NCBI GenBank assembly: GCA_018398765.1
Contig: JAHBMJ010005220.1
Span: forward strand, 1 to 52,500
Length of the DNA: 52,500 nucleotides
From: Chromera velia
Lineage: Eukaryota; Sar; Chromeraceae
Direction: 5' to 3'
Shown: in pieces, positions 1-10,917 of the stretch
Layout: each line of letters begins with the position of its first letter
Numbering within the stretch: the first letter of the stretch is position 1
Program-made: the position numbers and the translations under genes
Notes under the pieces: generated by a model
The model's database searches: none
The model's input: only the letters and a program-made list of their open reading frames with translations
What the model was told of the DNA's origin: nothing

Positions 1-1338
1 ATTGGAGCTTGCAGGTGGGTCCAGTGGACACCAGCCGTCTTAATCTTGTTTTCAACGTCTTCCTGCTTGCTGCTGCTCCTCCTGTTCAAGTGGGGAAGGG
101 CTGCCGGCCTTATCTAGGTATTAAAGCACTTCTGCTCTCATCGCTCTCCTTACTCTTTCCTTGCAGGTCACAGTTTGGGAGCCCCCGGGTCAACCCCAGG
201 TCAGCCTGTCCAGACCCGCTGCTTCTTAGGCTTTTGGTCTTTTCCTTGGGACCTTGTGCGTGCAGAATAAGCTAGACAGAAGTGCTTCTTTGACTGCACA
301 AAGTGTGAACGCCTATCCCTCCGTGTTTGCAGGTACTAGACCGGGTGGACGGAGAATTGGGAACACCTGCCGGTCAGTTAAGGAAGCGCGGCTTGCTCTC
401 TCGCTTTTTATGATGATTTGCTTAGCATCCAGCTTCTTTGTTCTGCTAGGAGCTTGACAAAAACGTACAAGGGAGGTCACTGAGAGAAGGTTGATGGAGA
501 GTCTGCTGGAGCCTCCATTTTTTGACCGCCTCTTCTGAAGCTTTGCACAGCTCTCAGTCGTGCCAGACATTTTTCACCTCAGACCAATCGCTCAGCTTTC
601 ATGCATTTGAATATCTTCCACTTGCTCCATGTGTGTCAGTCTTTGAAAGCGGTCCATACTATCTCAAAGCAAGTGCTCCTTACTCGTTCATCCTTTCTCA
701 TTTGTAGCACTCCGTACTGGTCTCCTTCTGAACATCTGGATCTACCCACGGACTTGTCTTTCTTTTTCACAGCTTCTCATTGACACACACAGAAGGATTT
801 ACAAGCTTTTACTCCGTATAGTGTGAGTTCTTTGTGAATAGGATTATGTTGTTTCTGTGCTCTGTTCTTCAGAATCCTCTCCGACCCCTGCTGACTGCCT
901 CCTGTCCGGTCTGACCAGCCTAGCTGTGAAGCCCTCCTTCCTGCACTGTTTCCCTTGCAGAAGAAGCAATTCTTTGTAGTTGATTGGCGGCGCTAAACGT
1001 TGCTTTTGAGCATATTCATTAGTGTTGTTCCTGTATATTTCTTTTCAGGTAACATTCACTAACTTTCACGTACCGCGGTGATCATAATTTTTCCCACCAT
1101 GCACCCTAGCTAATCAACCAGCCTTTTGAGCATATTTGAGCAGATTTGCACAGAAGTAACGATTGTAGATGATATAAAGGCTCTATATTACTTTGGGTAA
1201 TCTAGTTTTACTTCATAATATTTTTTGTTAGTATTTCTTTGCCATCAAATCATAATGTCTAGAACAATTTTTAAGGTATCACAATATTGCAGTCCGACTT
1301 GAGGGCAAAAGTCCATTTACGAGGGCACAGGCCTTTCA
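1..1338 (+). repeat. Left arm (copy A) of a 1.3 kb inverted repeat
   Basis: The stretch is repeated, reverse-complemented, at about 2744-4090, and a third partial copy lies at 7045-8145. It runs off the left window edge. It ends in a roughly 43 bp motif (about 1288-1333) containing GACTTGAGGGCAAAAGTCC that is present in all three copies. Inside are short segments bounded by AG and GT in conserved positions (about 168-201 and 333-372), preceded by pyrimidine-rich tracts, as mini-exons would be. No long intact frame exists. It is most likely a mobile element that carries, or has captured, fragments of a split gene. Confidence 0.75.
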
Positions 1339-1852
1339 CTCTCCTGTCCCTCATTTCTTTAACCTTAAAAGCGAGGGAGTCCCTTACCAAAAGATCTGGT
1401 ACGAGGTCTGCCCATCTGGAGCTCCTACACGCCTTTGAGTGGAGGGCCATAAGCTTTCTCCGGTTGTCCCTTTGGATAACTGCCCCCTCCACGGGGTAGG
1501 CTTCCATTAGCTGATGGTCGTACAAGGAGAACTTCAGCGCAGCTGGACCTAAAACTCTCCTCTCGCGGATGGGAGTTCTTTGAGTGGACTGGGACCTATC
1601 TGCGCCCCCCGGGTGCGCAGAAGGGTCAATCGGCCTATCCTCCGGCTCCGACTTATCCCTTCTCCCCCTTTCAGCAGAAGATTCTGCCCCTCTTTCGTCA
1701 TCTCCGTTATCCCCAGAGACATTCCTTCTCCCAAACAATCTCCATGGTCGTCTGTGAGCAGATAGATGGAGGCGGGCCCTCTCCCCTACAGAGAGGCCCT
1801 GATGTAGAGCTTGAGCAGATCTGGAGCCCGGGGGGAAAGTCCCCCCCGCCAT
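1271..1852 (-). CDS. Unidentified 193-codon ORF in the loop of the inverted repeat
   Basis: The open frame fills part of the 1.4 kb spacer between repeat arms A and B. The protein is basic and hydrophilic, with many Arg, Ser and Asp residues in the first 100. A more normal-looking C-terminal half contains [16 protein letters not shown] and a Leu/Arg-rich segment. Its last roughly 20 codons are encoded by the 43 bp motif at the end of the repeat arm; the plus-strand frame ending at 2806 finishes with nearly the same residues, because the arms are symmetric. I recognise no family. It may be an element-encoded protein or a chance open frame. There is no sign of a promoter or splicing. Confidence 0.3.
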   Translation of the reverse strand: MAGGTFPPGSRSAQALHQGLSVGERARLHLSAHRRPWRLFGRRNVSGDNGDDERGAESSAERGRRDKSEPEDRPIDPSAHPGGADRSQSTQRTPIRERRVLGPAALKFSLYDHQLMEAYPVEGAVIQRDNRRKLMALHSKACRSSRWADLVPDLLVRDSLAFKVKEMRDRRVKGLCPRKWTFALKSDCNIVIP

Positions 1853-2743
1853 CTCTGCCTACCTCATCATCAGTTCCCCCGCCCCAGTCTCCTCAAGAAT
1901 AACCCTCTAGAGGTAGGTCGTGTGGAGAATCATCCGGGGGAAGGCCCCCGTGGCCTCCACCTCTATCAGGAGGATCCCCCCCATCATGCCCATCATCTCT
2001 TTCTGACCCGCTCGATTTACCCTACAGCAGAGACTCAGAGGCGAAGGTTTCTTCCTCCATCTCCTCATTCTCTGCACACGACATCTGAGAGCGAGGGGAC
2101 CCTTCCTCTCCCCTTCTCTCTCTGCCTGTCTTACTTACCGACACATCCGAGAGCGCCTCCCAAGCTTGGTCTCTACGGCCGACCTCGTTTTTGTCGACTC
2201 TGTCTCTGGGGTCCTTGGGAGGGACGACCTCAAACTGACTAAACTGACTGTACTGACAATTGAAACTTTTATACTGGAAAGTGACTTTGAAAAATTTAGT
2301 TTTTAAAATACTAAAATAGATAGTTTAACCTTTAAACTAATTGATTTTCATAATTTATTTAAGACTATTTAAGCTTAGTAAGATGTTTAAAAAATGAAAT
2401 AAAAAAATGTATATATAGAGTATATATTTTTTTAAAACCATAAATTGTCTGGTGCCTATCATCGTAAATTAACATAAATTAATGCTAAGACAAAAATACA
2501 AGAAGAAACGTATCTGAATGGCTCTGAATCGATCCAATTGAAGCATTTCTTCTCATGATCATAACTGTTTTGTTTTTAATTCATATGAGGCACTGCTCAA
2601 CGGCGGGCGTGTCAGAGGCAGGGGGAGGGGAGGGGGGGAGGCATCTCAGTATATATCAAACATGCACACCCGTAAACTTTACCTGCAGAAATACGTGTAC
2701 ACAAACAGAAAGTCAGTCAAATCGCCAGAATACACATATTAAA
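1339..2743. other. Spacer between inverted-repeat arms
   Basis: Unique DNA between the two arms. The left two thirds is GC-rich and partly open on the minus strand (see the 193-codon ORF). At about 2240-2560 it becomes AT-rich with many A/T runs. No other gene or RNA is recognisable. Confidence 0.5.
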
Positions 2744-4235
2744 GGTCTGTGCCCTCATAAATGGACTTTTGCCCTCAAGTCAGACTGCGATATTGTGATA
2801 CCCTAAAAATTATTCTAGACATTATGATTTAATAGCAAAGAAATACTAACAAAAAATATGATGAAGTAAAACTAGATTACCCAAAGTAATATAGAGCCTT
2901 TTATATCATCTACAATCGTTACTTCTGTACAAATCTGCTCAAATATGCTCAAAAGGCTGGTTGATTAGCTAGGGTGCATGGTGGGAAAAATGATGATCAC
3001 CGCGGCACGTAGAAGTAACTACTGTTAGTGAATGTTACCTGAAAAGAAATACACAGAAACAACACTAATAAATATGCTCAAAAGCAACGTTTAGCACCGC
3101 CAATCAAATACAAAGAATTGCTTCTTCTGTAAAGGAAACAGTGCAGGAAGGAGGGCTTCATAGCTAGGCTAGTTAGACCGGACAGGAGGCAGTCAGCAGG
3201 GGTCGGAGAGGATTCCGAAGAACAGAGCACAGAGACAACATAATCCTATTCACAAAGAACTCATACTACACGGTGTAAAAGCTTGCAAATCCTTCTGTGT
3301 GTGTCAATGAGAAGCTGTGAAAAAGAAAGACAAGTCCGTGGGTAGATCCAGATGTTCAGAGGGAGACTAGTACGGAGTGCCACAAATGAGAAAGGATGAA
3401 CGAGTAAGGAGCACTTGCATCGGGATAGTATGGACCGCTTTCAAAGACTGACACACACGGAGCAAGTGGAAGATATTCAAATGCATGAAAGCTGAGTGAT
3501 TGGTCTGAGGTGAAAAATATCTGGCACGACTGAGAGCTGTGCAAAGCTTCAGAAGAGGCGGTCAAAAAATGAAAGCTCCAGCAGACTCTCCATCGACCCT
3601 CTCTCAGTGACCTCCCTTGTATGTTTCTGTCAAGCTCCTAGCAGAACAAAGAAGCTGGATGCTAAGCAAATCATCATGCAAAGCAAGAGAGCGAGCCGCG
3701 CTTCCTTAACTGACCAGCAGGTGTCCCCAATTCTCCGTCCACCCGGTCCAGCACCTGCAAACACGGAGGGATAGGCGTTCACGCTTTATGCAGTCAAGGA
3801 AGCACTTCTGTCTAGCTTATTCTGTACACACAAGGTCCCAAGGAAAAGACCAAGAGCCTAAGAAGCAGCGGGTCTGGACAGGCTGACCTGAGGTTGACCC
3901 GGGGGCTCCCAAACTGTGACCTGCAAGGAAAAAGTAAGGAGAGCGATGAGGGCAGCAGTGCTTTAACACCTAGATAAGGCCGGCAGCCCTTCCCCACTTG
4001 AACAGGAGGAGCAGCAGCAAGCAGGAAGACGTTGGAAATAAGATCAAGACGGTTGGTGTCCACTGGACTCACCTGCAAGCTCCACTTCATGCCGATCCGA
4101 GGGGACCCAGCAACAGCCGTCTCCTCCAGAGCCCCGAAAGTGCACTCCAAAAAATCAAAAGACAAAACTGAGAAAACGCTCTGTCACACATCTTCTAAAA
4201 CCATCAGAAGACATCTGACAGAGCGTTTTTTGTAG
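2744..4235 (-). repeat. Right arm (copy B) of the 1.3 kb inverted repeat
   Basis: Reverse complement of 1-1338 with scattered substitutions and small indels. It extends further outward than copy A, which is cut by the window edge. Read on the minus strand, it holds an open segment from about 4165 ending at GCTTGCAG followed by GTGAGT (a strong splice donor near 4072). Next come a 33 nt segment flanked by TTGCAG and GTCAGC (VTVWEPPGQPQ, phase 0) and a 40 nt segment (VLDRVDGELGTPA) flanked by TTTGCAG and GTCAGT. The splice-like borders recur in copies A and C. I infer a fragmentary intron-containing gene inside the repeat; its identity is unknown. Confidence 0.7.
4173..4229. other. Hairpin with AAAACGCTCTGTCA arms
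   Basis: AAAACGCTCTGTCA (4173-4186) is matched exactly by its reverse complement at 4216-4229. The inner flanks pair further (ATCTTCT near 4189 with AGAAGA near 4206), leaving a loop of about 9-10 nt. It lies at the outer border of repeat copy B, so it may mark an element end. There is no T-run typical of a terminator with certainty. Confidence 0.6.
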
Positions 4236-4535
4236 CAACATTTCTGTGGGAAAAGTCCGTTTGCTCAGAGGTTCAGGACTCCGCAGTTTTGACCCTGTGG
4301 ACCTTCAAGAGACTTCAGACCCGATTGTTGGCCGACAGACTCGGACAGAGGCAAAGTCGGCTGCGCGCGTCGAGTGCCGCCACCCCAGTATAGCGACGGT
4401 GGCGGCGCCTTCCGCGCGGACCTACGATGAGCCCCTGTGTGCATGAGTCCTCTCTGGTACACAGTTGTGTGAGCTAGCCGTCTCCGGCCGTCTCTGTGCA
4501 CAAAGTATTAGTAAACTGCTGCCACATGCTGCCAC

Positions 4536-4829
4536 AGAGTTGCGGAAACCAAAGGTGGGCTTGCAGGCTCTCAGATTTCGTCTTCAGACACCACTGGGAC
4601 AGTTCAGGCGGAAGCCTGAAAGCCCGTGTGTTGTTTCCGCAAATTTGAAAATCATTGCCCATGACAGGCCGATCTGGGCAATACTGCCCGTGAGAGGCTG
4701 ATCTGGGCAATAATTTTCAGATTTGCGGAAACAGCATACAGGCTTTCAAGCCTCTGCCAGACAGCTTCCAGTAGTGTCGGAAGACGAAGTCTGAAAGCCT
4801 GTGAGCCCACCTTTGGTTTCCGTAACTCT
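4536..4829. repeat. 294 bp imperfect palindrome (foldback)
   Basis: AGAGTTGCGGAAACCAAAGG at 4536 is mirrored by the segment ending AACTCT at 4829. The arms (about 120 nt each) pair over most of their length, including the GTGGGC/GCCCAC, TTTCCGCAAAT/ATTTGCGGAAA and TTGCCC/GGGCAA blocks. The centre carries two direct copies of a GATCTGGGCAATA block. Further GGGCAATA or CGGCAATA blocks occur near 4887 and 5034. The size and symmetry fit a MITE or foldback element, or a small-RNA-producing hairpin. Confidence 0.7.
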
Positions 4830-5390
4830 ATAGACAGTACTCGATTGGAGGGAGGACCATTGAAATATTGCCCGTGTTGCGCTCATCTCGGCAATAATCC
4901 GCAGGTGAGTCTGGAAAAAGTGGTCCTGGATGGTTTTGTTTTGTTCATTTATGTGTTCTGATATCATTTGGATGGGTCTGGATGCAGGGAGTTCCGACAG
5001 CTCTAGAGTGTATTGCCTAGATCGGCCTCTGACGGGCAATAACTCGAAGGATGATCGGACCCCTGTGTATTGACTGCTGTCACCTGCGCTACTCGGTGGT
5101 GTTTTTCAGCATATGATGTATTGTCCTCTGTTCTTTTGCTTGTAGGTTGGCCCCCGGCAAGGCATAAAAAGGCCGAGGTAAGTGTCGTGGGGGCCCTAGG
5201 GGGTGAGCAGAGCTGTTGTTCTCTCTCTATCCATCTCTATCTTTCCATTTAAATTCTCCTCTGGTGCACGACCTGCAGGTATTTTTTTTCTTTTTCTAAG
5301 ATCCCACTAGATCCTTCTGAGCCTCCTTAGAATAGATGCAAGCGCCGTTCAAGCCGATCGAGGCTTTTTAGAAGGTCAGGCATCCCACCC
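4830..5390. other. Non-coding stretch with one exon-like segment
   Basis: No convincing gene. At 5146-5179 a 34 nt segment is bounded by a CTTGTAG acceptor-like sequence and a GTAAGT donor, and near 4903 there is GCAGGTGAGT. These could be remnants of a split gene on the plus strand, but no reading frame links them. Confidence 0.25.
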
Positions 5391-6250
5391 CTTACACCCC
5401 TATCTTGCTTTCTTCCCTTCTCTTCCTCTTTCTTTCTTCCTTCCTATCTTTTTTTCATACAAATGATTTCGTTCGTCTCCCTTTTCTTCCCTCTCTTCCA
5501 TTGCAACCTTCCTTCCTTCCTTCCTTCCTTCCTTCCTTCATGTTTGTTCACTTGTCCCGTTTTTCTTCGTTTCTTCCTTCTTTCCGTCCTTTCCTTCCTA
5601 CCTGCCTGCCTGTCTGGCTGCTTTTATCCTTTACCTTTCTTCCTTCTTGTTTCTCGTCCTTCAATCGTTTGTTCATCTATGTTTTTATTCCTGCGGCCCG
5701 GCTACTTCTTTTTTTCCCCCTTCCATCTTTCCTGTATTTATTCTTTCATTTATTCTTTCAGGGGACTGTGCTCACTTGCTTCGTTTCTTCCTTTCTTCAT
5801 TGAAATTTCATTCATTCATGCATGCACGCGTGCATTCAGTCAGTCAATCAGTCAGTCAGTCAGTTAGTCATTCATTCATTTATATTTATTCATTCTTTTC
5901 TCCTTCTTCCGTCCTTTTCTGTTCCCTCAATCGTTTCCTTTTCTCATTGAATCAATCAAACAACCAATTAATCAATGGGGCTTTGTATCATCCTGCCTTG
6001 TTTGCTTCTTTCATTCTTTTTTTCTTCTTTGCCCTCCTTTGTTTCATCTTTTCATTCATTCATACATTCATCCTTCTTTCCTTCCTTCCTTCCTTCCTTG
6101 ACTTTCGTTTTTCCTTCCTTCTTTCCTTCTTTCCTTTCTTTGCTTCATGTTTTCTTTCGTTTGTTGGTTCCTTGTTTTCTGTCTTCCTTCTTTACTTCGT
6201 TCTGCCCTGCAACAATTATTGGTCTTCCCTCCGATGACCGCCTTGACCCT
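5390..6250. repeat. Pyrimidine-rich low-complexity tract with TTCC and CAGT repeats
   Basis: The plus strand is almost entirely C/T. It includes a (TTCC)n run at about 5500-5540, (CAGT/TCAG)n at about 5835-5870, and repeated TTCATTCATT. All three forward frames look open only because of base composition. I see no gene. Confidence 0.85.
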
Positions 6251-6266
6251 GTCTTCAGCTCGCCCC

Positions 6267-6267
<1 letters not shown>

Positions 6268-6343
<76 letters not shown>

Positions 6344-6425
6344 CTGTATGTGTGTGTGTGTGTGTGTGTATGTGTGTGTGTGTGTGTGTGTGTATGTATA
6401 TGTGTATGTGTGTGTGCACGTGTGT
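6268..6425. repeat. (CT)n followed by (GT)n microsatellite
   Basis: A perfect CT run at about 6268-6305 switches directly into GT/TG dinucleotides with a few TATG interruptions up to about 6425. The compound runs can adopt H-DNA and Z-DNA forms. No coding meaning. Confidence 0.95.
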
Positions 6426-6999
6426 GCGCAATCTGTTTTTATGAGTGGGTCTTCGTTCAGGTAAAAAACGATGAAAAGGGCCTTCATGCACGGTAAAAGT
6501 TATCACTTGGTATAACCGCGCGATACGGTCATATCGGCTGTTTGACGCCTGTTTCCTCTTTTTCTCCTCTCACTCTCTTTTAAATTTTCTTTTTCTCTTT
6601 CTATAGAACATTCCAGGAATAGCGCGCTGTCAGAAAGAGGCTTCTTCTGTGACTGGCAGCTTGGCTGCAAGAAGCGGGAAATACGGGGAAAGAGGTGATT
6701 GGTTCATGAAAGACGTGTTGAAGTGTCGGACAAGGTGTTTTGAAAGCGAAAGAGGCTTGTTTAAGAAATTGATATACTTTTTAGAGATACTTATTCAAGT
6801 TATGGCTACTCTGCCTAGATTGAAGCAAAATATTAACCTTAAGCATAAGCTTAATGTACGTTATAATTACGTTACAGTATGATGTAAAATTTTCTACTCA
6901 AATTGCTAGCTTAATTGCTAGTTGAATGATGATTTATATATTAACATTTATTTTATATCTAACTAGTTCATTTTAATAATATACCGTAATATATGTCAA

Positions 7000-8145
7000 A
7001 GTCCGACTTGAGGGCAAAAGTCCATTTATGAGGGCACAAGCCTCTTATCTAGGTGTTAAAGTACTGTTGCCCTCATCGCTCTCCTTACTCTTTCCTTGCA
7101 GGTCACAGTTTTGGAAGCCCCGGGGTCAACCGCCAGGTCAGCCTGTCCGGACCCGCTGCTTCTTAGGCTCTTGGTCTTTTCCTTGGGACCTTGTGCACAC
7201 AGAATAAGCTAGACAGAAGTGCTTCCTTGACTGTACAAAGCGTGAATGCCTGTCCCTCCGTGTTTGCAGGTGTTGGTGGACGGAGACTTGAGGACACTTG
7301 CAGGTCAGTTAAGGAAGCACGGCTCACTCTCTCGCTTTGCATGATGATTTGCTTAGCATCTAGCTTCTTTGTTCTGCTAGGAGTTTGATAGAAATGTACA
7401 AGGGAAGTCACTGAGAGAGGGTCGATGGAGAGTCTGCTGGAGCCTCTATTTTTTGACCGCCTCTTCTGAAGCTTTGCACAGCTCTCAGTCCTGCCAGACA
7501 TTTTTCTACCCAGAACAGTCGCTCAGCTTTCATGCATTTGAATGTTTTCCACTTGCTCTGTGTGTATCAGTCCTTAAAAGCCGTCCATACTATCCTGACG
7601 CAAGTGCTCCTTACTCGTTCATCCTTTCTCATTTGTGGCACTCCGTACTAGTCTCCCTCTAAACATCTGGATCTACCTATGGACCTGTCCTTCTTTTTCA
7701 CAGTTTCTCATTGACATATACAGAACGAGTTGCAAGCTTTTGCGCCGTGTAGTGTGAGTTCTTTGTGAATCGCATTATGTTGTCTCTGTGCTCTGTTCTC
7801 TCCGACCCCTGCTGACCGTCTTCTGTCCGGTCTGACCAGCCTAGCTGTGAAGCCCTCCTTCCTGCACTGTTTCCCTTGCAGAAGAAACAATTCTTTGTAG
7901 TTGATTAACAGCGCTAAATGTTGCTTTTGAGCATATTCATTAGCGTTGTGCCTGTGTATTTCTTTGCAGGTAACATTCATTAACTTCTACGTGCCGCGGT
8001 GATCGTAATTTTTCCCCACGATGCACCCTAGCTAATCAACCAGTCTTTTGAGCATATTTGAGCAGATTTGCATAGGAGTAACGATTTTAAATGCTTTAAA
8101 AGACTCTAGACAGCTTCAAGTAACCTAGTTTTACTTTATAATGAA
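7000..8145 (+). repeat. Third, rearranged copy (C) of the 1.3 kb repeat
   Basis: It starts with the 43 bp GACTTGAGGGCAAAAGTCC motif, which in copies A and B lies at the other end, and then continues with the sequence found from about position 108 of copy A. It runs parallel to copy A to about 8145. The order is therefore circularly permuted relative to A and B. The mini-exon-like segments are kept (near 7102-7135 and 7270-7305) but have small indels. Confidence 0.7.
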
Positions 8146-8213
8146 GCTAAAATATAGTAAATTCAAAAGTCACTTTGGATTCCACTAAGTCCTACTTAAG
8201 AGTCCACTCTGTT

Positions 8214-8266
<53 letters not shown>

Positions 8267-8397
8267 GAAATAGAGACGTGAGAGAGAAAGAGAGAGAGAA
8301 AGAAAGAGAGAAGGAGAGAGAGAGAGAGAGAGAAATAGGGAGAGAAGGAGAGAGGGACAGAGAAATAGGGAGAGAAGGAGAGAGAAAGAAAGAGAGA

Positions 8398-8447
<50 letters not shown>

Positions 8448-8516
8448 CGAGAGAGAGAAAGAGAGAGAGAAAGAAAGAGAGAAGGAGAGAGAGAGAGAGA
8501 GAGAAATAGGGAGAGA

Positions 8517-8561
<45 letters not shown>

Positions 8562-8586
8562 CGCGAACATAGAAAGAGAGAGAGAG

Positions 8587-8624
<38 letters not shown>

Positions 8625-8632
8625 ACAGGGGA
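8214..8632. repeat. (GA)n purine tract
   Basis: About 420 nt of nearly pure purine on the plus strand. It is mostly GAGA with interspersed AGAAAG and GGGAGAAGG units that form higher-order repeats of about 50-60 nt. Frames on both strands are open by composition only (Arg/Glu or Ser/Leu runs), so I do not call a gene. Confidence 0.95.
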
Positions 8633-8639
8633 GAGACAG

Positions 8640-9087
8640 ACCCTTTTTTTCTCTCCTTCCGTCCCGTATCTTATGGATCTTTATCTGCGAAATCAAGAAC
8701 AATGAGATGATGGTCGTTGACCTTAAAACGGATGAACTCAATATAGTGAACGTACTTTGAAGATTGCCACATAATAAATGAAATAAATGTTCAAACCATA
8801 GTAAGCCTTAAGGAGTCATTTGTTGATTAAGTCTTTGCATTAATGTTTTTTAATTTAATGATATAACAAGTTATAAAATTTGTTGCTAAATTTATTTATA
8901 GATTTAGTCTTATAAATTTCAGATCCATTACAAACATTTTTTCGGCTTTCTATACAAAAAATAAAGGATATTTCATATAAGAAAATTAATTATGTCACAG
9001 ATTCATTTAAATTTTCTTAAATTTAGTCTTCATTCTACCGTATTTTTTAAGAAAAACACATTAAATCTTTCATACGTCTGGATGACA
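8640..9087. other. AT-rich stretch without recognisable gene
   Basis: After the GA tract the sequence is AT-rich, with many stops in all frames. Nothing is recognisable up to the left end of the RT-bearing element. Confidence 0.5.
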
Positions 9088-10917
9088 TTATGAGGTGGCA
9101 TGGCATGGCTGGCAGTTAATATCACATGAAGCAGCCTCGCTCATGCGCAAGCACGCCCTGCCAGAAGTGGAAGAGTTTGAGAAAAAATGCAGTTGTTAAG
9201 TTGGGTTGCAGACAGGGCGTCGTCTATGCGTGCCTTACCGAGCTGGCTGATAGGTTCGGTTGCAATTGCGGTGGATGACATTAAGGCGTACTTTCCATCT
9301 TTACCCCGAGCTGACTTTTTGTCTTCTCTCGATGTTTTAGTTTATTTTCTTTCCTCGTCTTCCAGGCATCGTTTTGCTGTGCTGAGAAAGGGGGGGTCTG
9401 TTTTCATGAAAAGTGTGGGCCCGGCTGTCGGGGAGGCGTGGCTCACAAGGTGTGTGAAGAAGAAATAAGAGGTTTTCCTCTCCACACACGCAAACCATGC
9501 ACATGCTACCTCTGTTCCGTTGAGTTTGTTGTGTGATTTAATTAGAGTTGACTTTAATTCAAATACTATCCAGGTGTTGGGGGAGAGGGTTGCTCAGGTG
9601 GAGGGATTCCCGCAAGGGAGTCCGTGTTCACCTGGGGGCGCGCGTTTTTATGCTGCATGGAAGGAATATCAGAAAGCACTCCTCCTGAATGTCACTTCAT
9701 AGCAGTCCTCTAAGTGGTTCATGAGGCGATACATGAACGATCGGACGTTGATGGCTCATTCTGTTGCTCCCGATTTTCTTGGAAACGATCCTTTTATGCT
9801 TTCACTACAGCGCTATGATTTTTACCATGGTACATGTGTTTTGGAGAGACAGTGTGGGAAGGAGGTTTTGGGTCTCTCTCTCTTCACTCTGGAGAGTGCC
9901 CCAGAAGTTGTTCTGTTCTCTCCAAAGAATCCGAATAGATCTGTTTTCTCTCCTTTCATTGATGGGTCTTTGGAAACTCCACATGGAAGTGACTTATTGT
10001 TACATTCTTCGGTTCATTTGCGTCCCCGTTTCGTTCATGGGAATGCGTGTGTGGTCAGCCGCTCTGCACGTTCAGGTCTGATATGCGGGCACGTTACAAG
10101 AATGCTGTTATTCACAAATCTACCCACCTGTTTGATGGTAAGGGAGTTATCATTAATGTTCGTTGAATTGCTGTCCTTGCGATGGCCTTTTAATTTTCTT
10201 AAGGAACAATATTTGCGTATTTTAGTCCATATGGCCAGCACGGATCTGATTGAAGGATGGTTGAATGAGATTCCGTTTCTGGAGCGCTTTAGGCCAACGA
10301 TGTATTGAATATGTTTACATGTGTATCTTCCTTAGTTCGATTCTTTTTGTCCTATTGATCTTCGATCGAACGTCTCTTTTACGTAGCACACAGAGCCAGA
10401 AGCGATAGAAAAAAGACAGTGGCGAGACCGAAGGGGGGGGTCGCGCATGATGTTGTGTGTTGGAATTGCGGTTGCTTGTCTAGCATGTCAGGATTGAGAG
10501 TGTGCGCATTGGTACTGCGGCCTGTGCCAGGACGATTTTAAATTGTGCGCGCGACCGATCGTTCACGGGGTGGTGTTTGAGCCATGCCGAGATTTATTGA
10601 TTTTTCGCGCCGTACGTGTATTTGGCATCGAATTGGCATGCATCCGTCTATCTATACATGCGTACTGAGATACAGGCATGTGAGATTTCGAGTAGAAGGA
10701 CTGCTCTTCCACTGAACACAGTGCTGCCGCCTACTAGCACAGTGCGGAGACGGTTAGGACATACGTTACAGCTGTCTGAAGTAACTCCATTTCTAAGGTA
10801 ACACTAATTATTTGCCAAATGTTTCAAAATGAGGGTCTATCATTTAATAATCTGCCTTGCGTGTTGTGACTTGCCGAACGCTAGACGCCTATTATGGGCC
10901 GATAGCGATGGCGTATG
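9088..10917 (+). mobile_element. Decayed retroelement with RT remnant
   Basis: The first 100 nt (GGCATGGCATGGCTGGCAGT onward) and the last 110 nt (from ATTATTTGCCAAATG to GATAGCGATGGCGTATGATG) reappear joined together at 28419-28643 without the interior. They also occur in reverse orientation around 15290-15400 and 15905-16135. This defines the element borders fairly well. The right end runs into a (ATG)n tail, as seen in some target-primed elements. Between the ends lies a broken reverse transcriptase. No LTRs or long terminal inverted repeats are visible. Confidence 0.65.
9187..10308 (+). pseudogene. Reverse transcriptase remnant, possibly Penelope-like
   Basis: One reading frame runs through the whole span with two stops (TAA 9466, TAG 9700). 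In order it shows VDDIKAYFPSL, an RT motif A with its first Asp, then GFPQGSPCSP, the motif 4 PQG block, then RRYMND at the YxDD position (9730-9741). Further on is a segment resembling the conserved block after RT of Penelope-like and related elements (Ser-His, then R/S-rich). The catalytic YxDD has Asn in place of the first Asp, so the enzyme should be dead. No endonuclease (GIY-YIG, APE or RLE) was found. The family assignment is tentative; the RT assignment is firmer. Confidence 0.6.

Noticed and set aside
5405-6496. Three overlapping Phe/Leu/Ser-rich open frames
   Set aside because: Pyrimidine-rich simple sequence is open in all frames; no domain, splice or start context supports a gene.
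8196-8760. Long open frames in the GA tract on both strands
   Set aside because: They consist only of dinucleotide-coded Arg/Glu or Ser/Leu and have no flanking coding signal.
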